Source: Methanomassiliicoccaceae archaeon (GTDB lineage: Archaea > Thermoplasmatota > Thermoplasmata > Methanomassiliicoccales > Methanomethylophilaceae). From it: a DNA stretch of 64,000 nucleotides. The DNA lies in the NCBI GenBank assembly GCA_034928305.1, contig JAYFOZ010000003.1:89982-153981 (forward strand), in the 5' to 3' direction. Both the position numbers and the translations under genes were made by a program. Each line of letters opens with the position of its first letter. Position 1 is the first letter of the stretch. The notes below the pieces were generated by a model that ran no database searches, was not told the origin of the DNA, and saw nothing but the letters and a program-made list of their open reading frames with translations. Shown here piece by piece: positions 9,699 through 18,111 of this stretch.

Positions 9699-10474
9699 AT
9701 TCCGTATTTTTCCAGTTTCTTTACGAGCACTTCTACAAGGCGGGGGTCATCCCCAACAGGCATGGCATAATAGATGTTGACCTCTCGGCCGTACAGGTCG
9801 CTGACGCCGCCGTAGCTGTTCATCGGGATTCCCAATTTTTCAGGTATTTCCTCGGCAAGATGCGCCCCCGAGGCTATAAAAAGCGGAAGTACCGCAATAT
9901 CCTGTGCTCCAGACCCTACTGCGACGGACATCGCTGCTTCGATAGACGGGTCGTTGAATTCGTTGAATCCATAATATACATTTTCGTAGCCTCTTTCGGT
10001 CAGTCTCTCGGCATTGGCTTTAACCACCTCCCTGTTGTACTGAAGCCTGGAGCCGTGACCGATCACGACGATGGAACATTCTTTTTCCCGGCAAAGGTCA
10101 CTGATTCTCTCTTCTAAAATATCTGTCAGATTAGGGTCGTCGCCGAACGGCTGTTCTAAGTGAACTGTCACTTTCTTGCCTGCGATAATCGTTTTTCCGC
10201 CGGACGAACCCTCCGGTATATTCAGCTTCCTGGGTATGTCCCTTGTTATGTGTAGTCCGGAGGCTATGAAAAAAGGGATCGCGATGATCTCCTCTATCCC
10301 GGAGCCTACCATTTCTTCGGCTACCGCATCTACCAATGGTGCAGTGGTTTCGTTATAAGCGGTCCATACAGGTATGCCTGTTCGTTCCTTCAGCGCGTTG
10401 GCCTGGGCTTCGATCGCCTCCCTGTTGTGGTTCAGCCTCGATCCGTGACCTATGAACAATATCCCTTTTTTCAT
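9695..10474 (-). CDS. cfbA: Sirohydrochlorin nickel/cobalt chelatase, two-domain form
   Basis: 259 residues from an ATG at 10474 (a TTG one codon earlier is possible). It inserts Ni (or Co) into sirohydrochlorin. Archaeal CfbA/CbiX-S proteins are normally single-domain, about 120-145 residues, working as homodimers. This gene holds two tandem copies: GHGSRLNHNREAI near residue 9 and GHGSRLQYNREVV near 140, each followed by a second-half histidine motif (FFIASGLHI and LFIASGAHL). The two catalytic-histidine sets are therefore covalently linked, as in long bacterial CbiX. Position between cfbC and cfbE implies the Ni branch; it may also serve the B12 pathway, because no other cobaltochelatase is visible in the window. 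Confidence 0.88.
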   Translation of the reverse strand: MKKGILFIGHGSRLNHNREAIEAQANALKERTGIPVWTAYNETTAPLVDAVAEEMVGSGIEEIIAIPFFIASGLHITRDIPRKLNIPEGSSGGKTIIAGKKVTVHLEQPFGDDPNLTDILEERISDLCREKECSIVVIGHGSRLQYNREVVKANAERLTERGYENVYYGFNEFNDPSIEAAMSVAVGSGAQDIAVLPLFIASGAHLAEEIPEKLGIPMNSYGGVSDLYGREVNIYYAMPVGDDPRLVEVLVKKLEKYGI

Positions 10475-10483
10475 CAATACCCC

Positions 10484-11266
10484 TCATTTCTTTTTTTCTA
10501 ATTTCAATCCGCCCTCAGAATCGTCCGAACGGCGAAATATCTCATTTGCAAGTCTTCTGTAATTTTCAGCCATATCGGAGTCCGGGGCATTCCTTATGAC
10601 CGTGCGTCCGACGGCCTCGCCTTTCTGTACTTCCCGGTCCCTCGGCAGACGGTATATGACATCTGTACCCATCTCATGGGCGGCCTTGTCGATTATTTCG
10701 TTTTCACGCTCGATTCCGCGCGAATTTTGTATGAGACCAGAGAATTCGGCATACCCGTCATCGGCAAATCCGTTCACCGCCTGACGTATATTGTCTGCCG
10801 CGTAGAGCGACATCATCTCTCCCGAGGTCACTACGAATACGTTTCTTGAGTATCCATTGCGGATGGGCATTGCGAATCCCCCGCAAACAACATCCCCCAA
10901 AACATCATAGACTACTATGTCAGGCCTGTAATTCCCAATCATATCCAGAAGTTCCAGCTGGTTGAACGCTGCAATGATCCCTCGTCCGGCGCACCCCATT
11001 CCTGGCCTGGGACCTCCGCATTCAACGCAGAATACACCGCGCCCGGTGTCATGTACCGAGTCGGAAAGTTTCATGTTCCCGTCCCTTATCTGATCCAATA
11101 CTGTTGCGGGCGAATGTCCGCCCATCAGTAATTTGGTGGAATCCGCCTTCGGATCGCAACCGATCTGAATGACCCTATGCCCCATCTCGGCAAAGGCCTC
11201 GCTGACGTTGGAAGACACGGTAGACTTGCCTATTCCGCCCTTTCCGTATATAGCAATTCTGCGCAA
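10484..11266 (-). CDS. cfbC: Ni-sirohydrochlorin a,c-diamide reductive cyclase, NifH-like reductase
   Basis: 260 residues, NifH/BchL family. ATP-dependent electron donor to CfbD. Walker [10 protein letters not shown] at the N-terminus; the two cysteines that bridge the [4Fe-4S] cluster of the dimer are in GMGCAGRG near residue 94 and DVVCGGF near 128; GCDPKADST near 38 is also typical. It is the first gene of the cfb operon. The ATG lies about 55-70 bases downstream of the palindrome at 11320-11336, and an AT-rich TATA-like stretch at about 11288-11298 suggests a short leader. Confidence 0.93.
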   Translation of the reverse strand: MRRIAIYGKGGIGKSTVSSNVSEAFAEMGHRVIQIGCDPKADSTKLLMGGHSPATVLDQIRDGNMKLSDSVHDTGRGVFCVECGGPRPGMGCAGRGIIAAFNQLELLDMIGNYRPDIVVYDVLGDVVCGGFAMPIRNGYSRNVFVVTSGEMMSLYAADNIRQAVNGFADDGYAEFSGLIQNSRGIERENEIIDKAAHEMGTDVIYRLPRDREVQKGEAVGRTVIRNAPDSDMAENYRRLANEIFRRSDDSEGGLKLEKKK

Positions 11267-11319
11267 TAAAACACAGATAGTGTTGACGTTAATAATACTT
11301 TCAATTAGATTCGTGCTAA

Positions 11320-11336
11320 ATGGATGTATAATCCAT
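11320..11336. promoter_or_regulatory. Palindromic operator upstream of cfbC
   Basis: ATGGAT-GTATA-ATCCAT, a perfect 6-bp inverted repeat with a 5-base spacer, in the 80-base gap between rluF and cfbC. It matches the TTGGAT-N5-ATCCAA element found at the cbiM, cbiL/cbiD and siroheme/hem promoters in this window. Its cognate regulator is not identified here. Confidence 0.6.
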
Positions 11337-11346
11337 CATATAGATA

Positions 11347-12096
11347 TCAAAGACCCAGCCGCCTGTAGAGCTCGGCACGCTCGGCTTTTGTCAGGTCCCT
11401 GTAACGGCCGACCTTCATATTCCCGATCTCTATATTCATTATCCTGATGCGTCTTACGCCTGTCGCAGTATAATCCAGCTGTTCACACATCCTACGTATC
11501 TGACGGTTGAGCCCCTGTTTCAGTATTATGCGGAACTCCCTCTTGCCGGTGAGTTCCACGAAGCATTTCCTGGTTACGTGGCTACCTCCCATGATGGGTA
11601 CTCCCGATGCCATGTTCCTGAGGAATTTATCTGTGATATCCTTGTCTACGGTAACAATATATTCTTTCTCATGACCGCTGCTGGAATGCATTATACTGTC
11701 TGCCAGTTCGCCGTTGTTGGTCATAAGGATCAAACCCTCTGAATCCTTATCGAGACGTCCGACCGAATATATGCGCTTTGGATATCCGATAAAATCGATT
11801 ACATTGTCTGGATCTTCCGGATTTGATGTGCAGGTTATACCGACAGGCTTGTTGAAGGCAAGAATGATATCATCTGTTTCGGGCGATATCTTCTCGCCGT
11901 CCACTCTTACATCTGCCCCGGAGGGAACACGGTCTCCGAGCACGGCCATCCGACCATCGATGGTAACGCGTCCTTCTTCGATCATGCGGTCTGCAGCACG
12001 TCTCGAAGCAACTCCCGAGTCGCTGATATATTTGTTCAGGCGCGCGCCCCTGTCTTCGTCTTCGGGAGAAACCATGGGAATTGCATAGCCGGGCAT
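11347..12096 (-). CDS. rluF: 23S rRNA pseudouridine synthase, RluF/RsuA family
   Basis: 249 residues. The N-terminal S4 RNA-binding domain (ARLNKYISDSGVASRRAAD, residues 17-75) is followed by the RsuA/RluF catalytic domain, with the catalytic aspartate in GRLDKDSEGLI near residue 117 and QGLNRQIRRMCEQ near 198. The C-terminal RIRIMNIEIGN...GRYRDLT pattern is closest in my recollection to bacterial RluF (23S U2604). Enzymes of this type with an S4 domain are typically bacterial, so this gene may have been acquired by transfer; archaea usually use aCbf5/Pus10/TruD types. Divergent from pirin and not obviously linked to neighbours. Confidence 0.85.
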   Translation of the reverse strand: MPGYAIPMVSPEDEDRGARLNKYISDSGVASRRAADRMIEEGRVTIDGRMAVLGDRVPSGADVRVDGEKISPETDDIILAFNKPVGITCTSNPEDPDNVIDFIGYPKRIYSVGRLDKDSEGLILMTNNGELADSIMHSSSGHEKEYIVTVDKDITDKFLRNMASGVPIMGGSHVTRKCFVELTGKREFRIILKQGLNRQIRRMCEQLDYTATGVRRIRIMNIEIGNMKVGRYRDLTKAERAELYRRLGL

Positions 12097-12156
12097 CGTT
12101 TAAGATTATTTCTGAACGAAGTAAGGTCTTTTTAACCGGCCCGCATATCAACCAAC

Positions 12157-13251
12157 ATGGGCCTGTTCAGAAAAAAGGCATCCGGGGCCGTTCTCAGGTA
12201 CGTAGACTTCGACTCGCACTGGGACACAGAAGATCCGTTCATATTCGCTTCCCATCACCGGGACAGCTATCCTAAGGGCAACTTGCAACAAGCCCCGCCG
12301 TTAGATATGATCGGCTGGAGAGATCTGGGCCACGATTACAAAAAACATGGCGGATTCCGCATGTACCACGGCAAAGTGGTTCCCGGGTTTCCCATGCATG
12401 CACACTGGGGGTTTGAAACGTTCACTGTCGCCGAAATCGGTTACATCGATACTTTCGATACCGAAGGCAACCAATCAAGGTTCGGTTTCGGAGATGCGCA
12501 ATGGGTTACTGCCTCGAGCAAATATCAACACTGTGAAATGTATCCCTTGGCTTTCCAAGACCGCCCCAACCCAAATGACATTACCCAGATTATGATAAAC
12601 CTTCCACTGGAAATGAAGGGGTCTATAAATAGGGTCGATATGATTTGGTCCAATAGTATTAATACCCTGGATCATGAGGACGATCAAGGTAGGAAAACAA
12701 AGACAATTGTATATGCTGGCACATATGGGGGAGCCACCACTCCGGTGCCTAACCCCGACTCATGGGCTGCAGACCCGGAGCACGGAGTTAAAATCATACA
12801 GTTCTATATGAGCCCGGGGGCGGAAATCATCATTCCTCCATCCTCCGATAGGGTCTCCCGCAACTTGTACTTTATCTCGGGCAGCAACGCAGACGTCGGC
12901 GGATTTACAGCGGATGCCGGTTACCGCATTAAATTGCGGCCCGATATCGAAATTCCGGTTAAAAACGGTGAAGTTGAATCACGCATGTGGCTTCTCGAGG
13001 GAGTCCCGATCAAACAAAAAATGTCTTCCTATGGACCGGCCGTTCTCAAGAACGACAAGGCTGTACGCGAGGCTTTGAAAGACATCCGGAAGGATGAGTA
13101 TGAGACTTGGCCTTGGAACATTATCGATAAAACCCAGCCGCTGGGCGCCCCAAGATTCATCATGTATGCGGACGGTCGCGGAGAGTACCCCGATGGGAAG
13201 CCTGAAGGATTCGAGCCTTCGGAAAAAAGATCGGTTCATAGCAAAGAATAA
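12157..13251 (+). CDS. Pirin-family bicupin protein
   Basis: 364 residues, ATG after a T-rich TTTTTAA promoter-like stretch. The pirin hallmarks are present in the N-terminal cupin: FPMHAHWGFETFT near residue 84, with metal-binding His residues and Glu, and a later QYH-like position where SSKYQHCEMYP is seen. A second cupin-like half follows (VKIIQFYMSPGAEI, YFISG...ADAGYRIKLRP). It is longer than standard pirins (about 230-290 residues) because of an N-terminal segment and a C-terminal tail. Function of archaeal pirins is unsettled (quercetinase-like or redox sensor). Its 3' end overlaps the convergent cbiO gene by 16 bases. Confidence 0.7.
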   Translation: MGLFRKKASGAVLRYVDFDSHWDTEDPFIFASHHRDSYPKGNLQQAPPLDMIGWRDLGHDYKKHGGFRMYHGKVVPGFPMHAHWGFETFTVAEIGYIDTFDTEGNQSRFGFGDAQWVTASSKYQHCEMYPLAFQDRPNPNDITQIMINLPLEMKGSINRVDMIWSNSINTLDHEDDQGRKTKTIVYAGTYGGATTPVPNPDSWAADPEHGVKIIQFYMSPGAEIIIPPSSDRVSRNLYFISGSNADVGGFTADAGYRIKLRPDIEIPVKNGEVESRMWLLEGVPIKQKMSSYGPAVLKNDKAVREALKDIRKDEYETWPWNIIDKTQPLGAPRFIMYADGRGEYPDGKPEGFEPSEKRSVHSKE

Positions 13252-14369
13252 GGTATATCTGTCCCAAATTTGGATATGCGACTTATCTTTGATATTAGAA
13301 GATCGGTCAGCACCTTGTCGCAGCATATCAGCGTATCGTTGCCATGCATTGACTCCAGTATACATCCCTCATCGGCCCCGAAAAAATAATCTATCGGTAA
13401 TTTCGACATTTGCACTGACTTTCTTGCCTTTGTACCATAAACGCCTGTTGCAGAACTGCCGGTACTGGATATCAGAGAAGAGAACCCGTCCGGGTCCACA
13501 TTCCCATCCACAGGAAATATGTGCACGGTTCCCGGATTCTCGGATGGCATTGCCTTTGCAACCAGTTGCGGCAGTGTTTTGGGATAGGGTTCCGCGGGGT
13601 CTCCGATAAGTTCGGACATATTAATGTTCATATCGTACATAGCCGGCTCGACAAGCCCCGAAAGATAAACGTCCGAAGTATTATCATAGAAACCTTCCGA
13701 GTCCCCTGAATAGATGTTGCGTCCGCCTCTGAGCACATGTATCTCATCTGCCCAGGAATATGAAAGGTCGACATCGTGAGTGGAAAATATCACAGTGGTT
13801 CCGACATGATGGAGCTCGTCCGCGAGCTCGATAAGTTCTTTGGACATCTGAGGATCTAGACCTGCAGTGGGCTCGTCCATTATCAATACCTTGGGGTGCA
13901 TGGCCAGCGCCCCTGCGAGGACGACCCTCTTCTTCTGGCCATAGGATAGTTGCATCACGCTACGGTTCCTAAGGGACTCGATGCCCGTCAAATAGAGGGC
14001 CTCCTTGACCCTTTCGTCCACCATCTGAGCGTCCAGGCCCAAGTTTTTCGGGCCGAACGCTATGTCGTCAGATACTTTTGGAGCGAAAAGCTGGTCGTTG
14101 GGGTCCTGCAACATAACTGCAACCTCAGAACGCAGATTCCTGAGCGCCTTTCCGCGGTGAGGCATCTTTTCGCCGCGGTAGTAAATTTTTCCCTTGGTTG
14201 GCTTAAGGACTCCGTTCAAATGATAGAAAAATGTAGATTTCCCCGCGCCGTTCGCACCCATTAAAACCGTCCTTACACCGTCTCTGATCGTGATGTTAAC
14301 ATCTGCCAGAGCATTTCCGTGCCCTCCCTCGTATTTGAAAAACAGCCCCTCGGTACAGAACAACGGCAC
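13236..14369 (-). CDS. cbiO: Cobalt ECF transporter ATPase, copy 2, with C-terminal extension
   Basis: 377 residues from a GTG start right after the previous cbiO stop. ABC ATPase: Walker A GANGAGKST, Q-loop MLQDPNDQLF, signature LSYGQKKRV, Walker B VLIMDEPTAGLDP, switch histidine FSTHDVD. After the normal domain (about 245 residues) there is an extension of about 130 residues containing EPYPKTLPQLV and VYGTKARKSV. The upstream cbiO has an equivalent one (KPYPKTMSQVV and VYGSLARRSV). The two ATPases presumably form a heterodimer powering CbiQ/CbiM. The extension's function is unknown; a regulatory or metal-sensing domain is a guess. Confidence 0.9.
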   Translation of the reverse strand: MPLFCTEGLFFKYEGGHGNALADVNITIRDGVRTVLMGANGAGKSTFFYHLNGVLKPTKGKIYYRGEKMPHRGKALRNLRSEVAVMLQDPNDQLFAPKVSDDIAFGPKNLGLDAQMVDERVKEALYLTGIESLRNRSVMQLSYGQKKRVVLAGALAMHPKVLIMDEPTAGLDPQMSKELIELADELHHVGTTVIFSTHDVDLSYSWADEIHVLRGGRNIYSGDSEGFYDNTSDVYLSGLVEPAMYDMNINMSELIGDPAEPYPKTLPQLVAKAMPSENPGTVHIFPVDGNVDPDGFSSLISSTGSSATGVYGTKARKSVQMSKLPIDYFFGADEGCILESMHGNDTLICCDKVLTDLLISKISRISKFGTDIPYSLL

Positions 14370-14371
14370 GC

Positions 14372-15517
14372 TCAGAGTACCAGCTCCTTGATCTTTATCT
14401 CTGTTCCATACTCTCTGAGCGCATCAAAGGCCTCCAAAACAGAGCTTTTCAGGCCGCTGTCGAAGATTATCAAAGAATCGTGGTTGACCATAGCTTCCCT
14501 GATACACCCCTCTATCCCATTGAAATAGAAATCGACCCTGAGCTTCGATTCGGAAACCGATCTGCGAGCCAACGACCCATAGACCGCAGTAGGGATCCCC
14601 TCCCTGCCGATGGCTTCCTCAAGGGCGGCCTGGTCGATCCTGCCTCCTTCTGTCCGATACATATAGACCGTTCCTGTGAAAGATCCAACAGGGAACAATT
14701 TACTTACCACTTGGCTCATTGTCTTGGGATACGGCTTAGGCATCCTTCCTCTAAGCGATTCTATATTATGGTTGATACCGAAGATCGACGGTTGTTCCAG
14801 CCCAGAAAGATAGACGGACGAACGGTCGGAGAAGAACTCGTCCGGGCCTCCACAGAATACAATGCGACCGTTGCGCATTACATAAAGATCGTCCACCCAC
14901 GGATATATCAGATTCACATCGTGTGTCGATACCACGACCGTTATTCCTTCCCTGTTGAGGGAAGCGGTTATCTCCATAACTTCCCTGGACATCTGAGGGT
15001 CGAGACCTGCCGTCGGCTCGTCGAGGATCAATATCTTTGGATGCAATGCCAGCGCGCCCGCCAGAGAAACTCTTTTTTTCTGACCGTAAGAAAGGCGCTG
15101 AACAGGCACTTCCGCGAACCCCAGCATCCCGACACGATCCAGGGACCACTCTATCCTTTCTCCCACTTCTTCATGCGAAAGACCTAAATTTAGAGGGCCG
15201 AAAGCCACATCCTCTTCGACGGTTGAAGAAAATATTTGATCGTCGGGATTCTGGAGAACGACTGAAACATCGGAACGGAGTTCGGAAAGGAACGCCTTGT
15301 CGTAAGATATCGGTTCATCCCCATAAAGCACTGTGCCAGATAGAGGCTTGTATACTCCGTTGAGCTGATAGATCAGCGTTGACTTCCCGCACCCGTTTTC
15401 TCCCAAAATCGCAGTTCTCCTGCCATTGGCGGTCTTGAAATCCACTGAATCTATGGCGTTGTACTTTGCATTGCTGTATCTGTAACTGACCTTTTCGGCA
15501 CGCAGGTCCCTGGCCAT
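14372..15517 (-). CDS. cbiO: Cobalt ECF transporter ATPase, copy 1, with C-terminal extension
   Basis: 381 residues, starting at the ATG that overlaps the cbiQ stop as TGATG; the frame extends further upstream but that part lies in cbiQ. Walker A GENGCGKST near residue 37, Q-loop VLQNPDDQIF, signature LSYGQKKRV, Walker B ILILDEPTAGLDP and switch VVSTHDVN are intact. It carries the same roughly 130-residue extension as the next cbiO, ending in a domain with DSLIIFDSG. Sequence divergence between the two paralogs is substantial (an old duplication), and both are kept intact, consistent with an asymmetric ATPase dimer. Confidence 0.9.
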   Translation of the reverse strand: MARDLRAEKVSYRYSNAKYNAIDSVDFKTANGRRTAILGENGCGKSTLIYQLNGVYKPLSGTVLYGDEPISYDKAFLSELRSDVSVVLQNPDDQIFSSTVEEDVAFGPLNLGLSHEEVGERIEWSLDRVGMLGFAEVPVQRLSYGQKKRVSLAGALALHPKILILDEPTAGLDPQMSREVMEITASLNREGITVVVSTHDVNLIYPWVDDLYVMRNGRIVFCGGPDEFFSDRSSVYLSGLEQPSIFGINHNIESLRGRMPKPYPKTMSQVVSKLFPVGSFTGTVYMYRTEGGRIDQAALEEAIGREGIPTAVYGSLARRSVSESKLRVDFYFNGIEGCIREAMVNHDSLIIFDSGLKSSVLEAFDALREYGTEIKIKELVL

Positions 15518-16341
15518 CAAACCGCCCCCAGGACGATCGTCGCCATGTTGGGAGAGGGTGCAAAATATCCGAAAACATAGATCGTGGTACATACCATCAC
15601 GGTGAGTATGACCCAGTAAAGTCCTATCTTGTTCGGCATCCTGTAAATCGGAAAACTGCCGCTGTAGTTCCTGCTCTCCAAAGCAGGCTGGGAACGTTCA
15701 GCAATCTCCAAAGATGTGATGAAGACGTTAACAAGTATTCCCGCGGTCGTGGACATAGAGCGCCTTGCCCCATTGAATCCCAGGCGGCACTTCGCCGCGT
15801 TCCACATTACTTCGGCCCTCTCCAGAAGAAGGAACGCATATCTGTAGACAAGAACGACTATCTCAATGACCTCTTTCGGGACCTTCATTTGCTTTAGTGC
15901 GTGCGCAATATGGGGGATGGGCGTAGAGGATGCGAAAGAAAGCATCAGCGTGACGCCGGCTATAGCGCGAAACATGATGAGCCAGGCATGGTTGAAACTG
16001 TTGGCGGTGATATGGATGTCGATCCACAGTAACTCCCCGGTACCATTGAGCAATACTGCCGGTTCGGAGGAATCTCCGAGTATCGAGACCATGCCGCATC
16101 CGATGACCATTATCAGAATTGCCTCGAGTATTGCAAGCCCGATGATCGGTGGCAATCTGAAGTTGGTAGAATAGGCCATAAGGCCCAGGCCTATGCAGAA
16201 TGTGATGATTGGGACGAATATGTTGTCGGATACAAGTGCCAATATCAATAATGAAAAGGTAAAAAGAAGTTTACCGAGGGGTGCCCAGCGGATCATCCTC
16301 GAACCATATGCCAGGACGTCCATCTGAACTTGCTCCGACAT
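15517..16341 (-). CDS. cbiQ: Cobalt ECF transporter T component
   Basis: 274 residues from ATG 16341 (a TTG at 16350 is also in frame). Integral membrane protein with several hydrophobic helices (LFTFSLLILALVSDNIF, FCIGLGLMAYS, a segment near 60-80, and a C-terminal pair). It contains the coupling-helix signatures typical of EcfT/CbiQ: ERAEVMWNAAKCR near residue 190 and AERSQPALESRNY near 225, both AR(G/S)-like motifs. It joins CbiM/CbiN to the CbiO ATPases. It lies three bases past cbiN. Confidence 0.9.
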   Translation of the reverse strand: MSEQVQMDVLAYGSRMIRWAPLGKLLFTFSLLILALVSDNIFVPIITFCIGLGLMAYSTNFRLPPIIGLAILEAILIMVIGCGMVSILGDSSEPAVLLNGTGELLWIDIHITANSFNHAWLIMFRAIAGVTLMLSFASSTPIPHIAHALKQMKVPKEVIEIVVLVYRYAFLLLERAEVMWNAAKCRLGFNGARRSMSTTAGILVNVFITSLEIAERSQPALESRNYSGSFPIYRMPNKIGLYWVILTVMVCTTIYVFGYFAPSPNMATIVLGAV

Positions 16342-16353
16342 AATAATCAAGCC

Positions 16354-16677
16354 TCATTGCTTTTTCAGCAGTTTTCCTTTCTTGGCCTTGTCGACGGCAC
16401 GGAAATACCCTACAACATAGCCGATTATTAACGCACCTATGGCGGCCTGGAGTGCAAAAAGCATGCTTTCGGTCTCGCCCGGCAACTCATAGCTTCCCCA
16501 TATGCCGTCCCACCACGGTTCGTAGCTTGGATCTATCTCGGTAATGGCATCCCCGCCCTGGTCATCGGCACCTGAGAACTCGAACCCGTTTGCTGCGCCA
16601 TAAGCAAGAATTACAATGAGTATTGCAGCGATGATCGCAAAACCGAGAAGATAAAAAGCCTTGTTGGTTATCTTCAT
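16354..16677 (-). CDS. cbiN: Cobalt ECF transporter accessory protein
   Basis: 107 residues with two membrane helices, one at the N-terminus (AFYLLGFAIIAAILIVILAYG) and one near residue 80 (ALQAAIGALIIGYVVGYF), separated by an acidic extracytoplasmic loop, the standard CbiN layout. CbiN with CbiM is needed for Co2+ loading. The ATG overlaps the cbiM stop. Length is typical for the family. Confidence 0.88.
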   Translation of the reverse strand: MKITNKAFYLLGFAIIAAILIVILAYGAANGFEFSGADDQGGDAITEIDPSYEPWWDGIWGSYELPGETESMLFALQAAIGALIIGYVVGYFRAVDKAKKGKLLKKQ

Positions 16678-17345
16678 GCGGATGCGACCTCCTCATATTT
16701 GGGCTCCAGCCCGAATATCTGCGGCCTGGTGTCTGCGAGGTACTTGGCAAACATGGAGAAGATTATTCCCTCGATGAACGCCAAGGGTATCTGCGTTATA
16801 GCAAATATCGTCATAAAGTCGATAAACGCCGTTCCGTAACCTGCTGCGCTCCCGAAGGCCAATGTAAGCTGCAACGCCGTAACTATGTATGTTACAAGAT
16901 CGGCCACCAAGGCCGCAAAGAACATCGAAACGGGCACGCCGACTTTCGCACGCCTGAGGGTATGCCATATAAGAAAAGCCACCGCAGGCCCTGCTATTCC
17001 CATAGAAAATATATTCGCGCCCAGCGTAGTTATTCCCCCGTGTGCCAGAAGCAATGCCTGGAACACCAAAACGATGGTCGCAAGGAAAGCAGTGCACGAA
17101 ACGCCGTAGAGCACTGCGGAGAGCCCTGTTCCGGTAGGATGCGAACTTGAACCGGTCACAGACGGCAACTTAAGCGATGACAGCAGAAAGATGAATGCGC
17201 CCGAAAGAGCTATTATCATCTTCTGTTCCGGGTTCTCTCTTATGACCTGGGTTATTTTCTTTATTCCAAAAAATACGATCGGCAACGATATTATGAACCA
17301 TACCAGACACCATTGCCATGGCAGGTAACCTTCCATTATATGCAT
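16674..17345 (-). CDS. cbiM: Cobalt ECF transporter substrate-binding membrane protein
   Basis: 223 residues. It begins MHIMEGYLP, and the second-position His-containing N-terminus is the metal site of CbiM/NikM proteins. Six to seven hydrophobic helices follow, with GSSSHPTGTGLSA near residue 65 supplying the conserved histidine loop. It heads the cbiMNQOO operon, with GGTGA as ribosome binding site. Co versus Ni specificity cannot be proven from sequence, but CbiN (not NikN/NikL) and the corrin neighbours favour cobalt. The promoter carries two copies of the shared palindrome. Confidence 0.92.
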   Translation of the reverse strand: MHIMEGYLPWQWCLVWFIISLPIVFFGIKKITQVIRENPEQKMIIALSGAFIFLLSSLKLPSVTGSSSHPTGTGLSAVLYGVSCTAFLATIVLVFQALLLAHGGITTLGANIFSMGIAGPAVAFLIWHTLRRAKVGVPVSMFFAALVADLVTYIVTALQLTLAFGSAAGYGTAFIDFMTIFAITQIPLAFIEGIIFSMFAKYLADTRPQIFGLEPKYEEVASA

Positions 17346-17413
17346 TTCATCTCACCTTTTCCTAGAGCGAAAACTCTCCCGAACCCCACGGATGTACCGC
17401 TACCAAATCGTAA

Positions 17414-17428
17414 TGGATGATATATCCA
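17414..17428. promoter_or_regulatory. Palindromic operator, cbiM-proximal site
   Basis: TGGAT-GATAT-ATCCA, 5-bp arms with a 5-base spacer, about 70-80 bases upstream of cbiM and just downstream of a TATA-like TTATAAAT (minus strand, about 17434-17443). It is a weaker match than the site at 17445. A repressor bound here would cover the transcription start region. Confidence 0.5.
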
Positions 17429-17444
17429 GCTACATTTATAATAC

Positions 17445-17463
17445 GTTGGATTGGTAATCCAAC
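17445..17463. promoter_or_regulatory. Palindromic operator, cbiM-distal site
   Basis: GTTGGAT-TGGTA-ATCCAAC, the longest perfect copy of the shared element (8-bp arms if the spacer ends are paired). It lies immediately upstream of the TATA-like box for cbiM and only ten bases beyond the cbiC stop, showing that cbiMNQOO has its own promoter separate from cbiLFHC. Confidence 0.65.
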
Positions 17464-17472
17464 CTATATCGT

Positions 17473-18102
17473 TCAGACCTCGCCTTTGTAGTATATCATG
17501 GCGTTGCATATCGCCGCGGCGATGTTGCTTCCGCCTTTCCTGCCCCTGGCAACGATGAATGGAATTCCCGCTTCGGTGATTAGCTCCTTAGCCTCGACGA
17601 CATTGACAAACCCGACAGGTACGCCGATTATCAGCACCGGCTTCACTTTGCCTTTCTTAATCATTTCATCAAGTTGGATCAGAGCTGTGGGAGCGTTTCC
17701 CACCACGAATATGGTGTCGCCGCTCAGTGCCGCTCCGCGTTCCATGGAAACGGCCGCTCTGGTGCATCCTCTGGCCTTCGCCTCGGCTAACACCGATTCG
17801 TCGCTTATGAAGCAATATGCGTTTCCTCCATAGGATGTAAGACGGCTCTTGTTTATTCCCGAATATGCCATCTTTGTATCGGTTACGATGTTTGCTCCCG
17901 CCCTAATGGCCATAATACCAATTTTAGCCGCTTCCTCTGAGAAGGTGAGATTTTCGGCATAATCGAAATCCGCCGACGTATGGATACACCTCTTGACGAT
18001 GGAAAACTCCGGCTCGGGCCATGTACGGCCACCGAGCTCAGATTCGATGATCTCCATGCTCCTCTTCTCGATATCTTCCGGTTTTACAATTTCAAATGCC
18101 GT
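17473..18102 (-). CDS. cbiC: Cobalt-precorrin-8 methylmutase, probable ACG start
   Basis: 209 residues if started at ACG 18102. It moves the C11 methyl to C12 of cobalt-precorrin-8 to give cobyrinate. Typical motifs: VKPEDIEKRSMEII at the N-terminus, RCIHTSADFDYAENL, VTDTKMAYSGI, GNAPTAL, PVGFVNV and ARGRKGGSNIAAAICNA. Family homology starts upstream of the first ATG (18057), but there is no ATG, GTG or TTG between it and the in-frame TGA of cbiH (18112-18114). That TGA is followed by GGTGAT, CTT and ACG; starting at ACG gives the normal family length. The same arrangement precedes pylB. Start assignment is inference, product is firm. Confidence 0.88.
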   Translation of the reverse strand, partial: TAFEIVKPEDIEKRSMEIIESELGGRTWPEPEFSIVKRCIHTSADFDYAENLTFSEEAAKIGIMAIRAGANIVTDTKMAYSGINKSRLTSYGGNAYCFISDESVLAEAKARGCTRAAVSMERGAALSGDTIFVVGNAPTALIQLDEMIKKGKVKPVLIIGVPVGFVNVVEAKELITEAGIPFIVARGRKGGSNIAAAICNAMIYYKGEV

Positions 18103-18111
18103 AAGATCACC

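Noticed and set aside
11281..11297. TGTTGACGTTAATAATA near cfbC as a member of the TasA-gene box family
   Set aside because: It is in the opposite orientation to the gene, lacks the AACAACG part and has no functional link; chance similarity in AT-rich DNA.
17346..17472. Cobalamin riboswitch before cbiM
   Set aside because: No B12-box-like sequence or long structured leader is visible; the short gap is filled by two palindromes and a TATA box.
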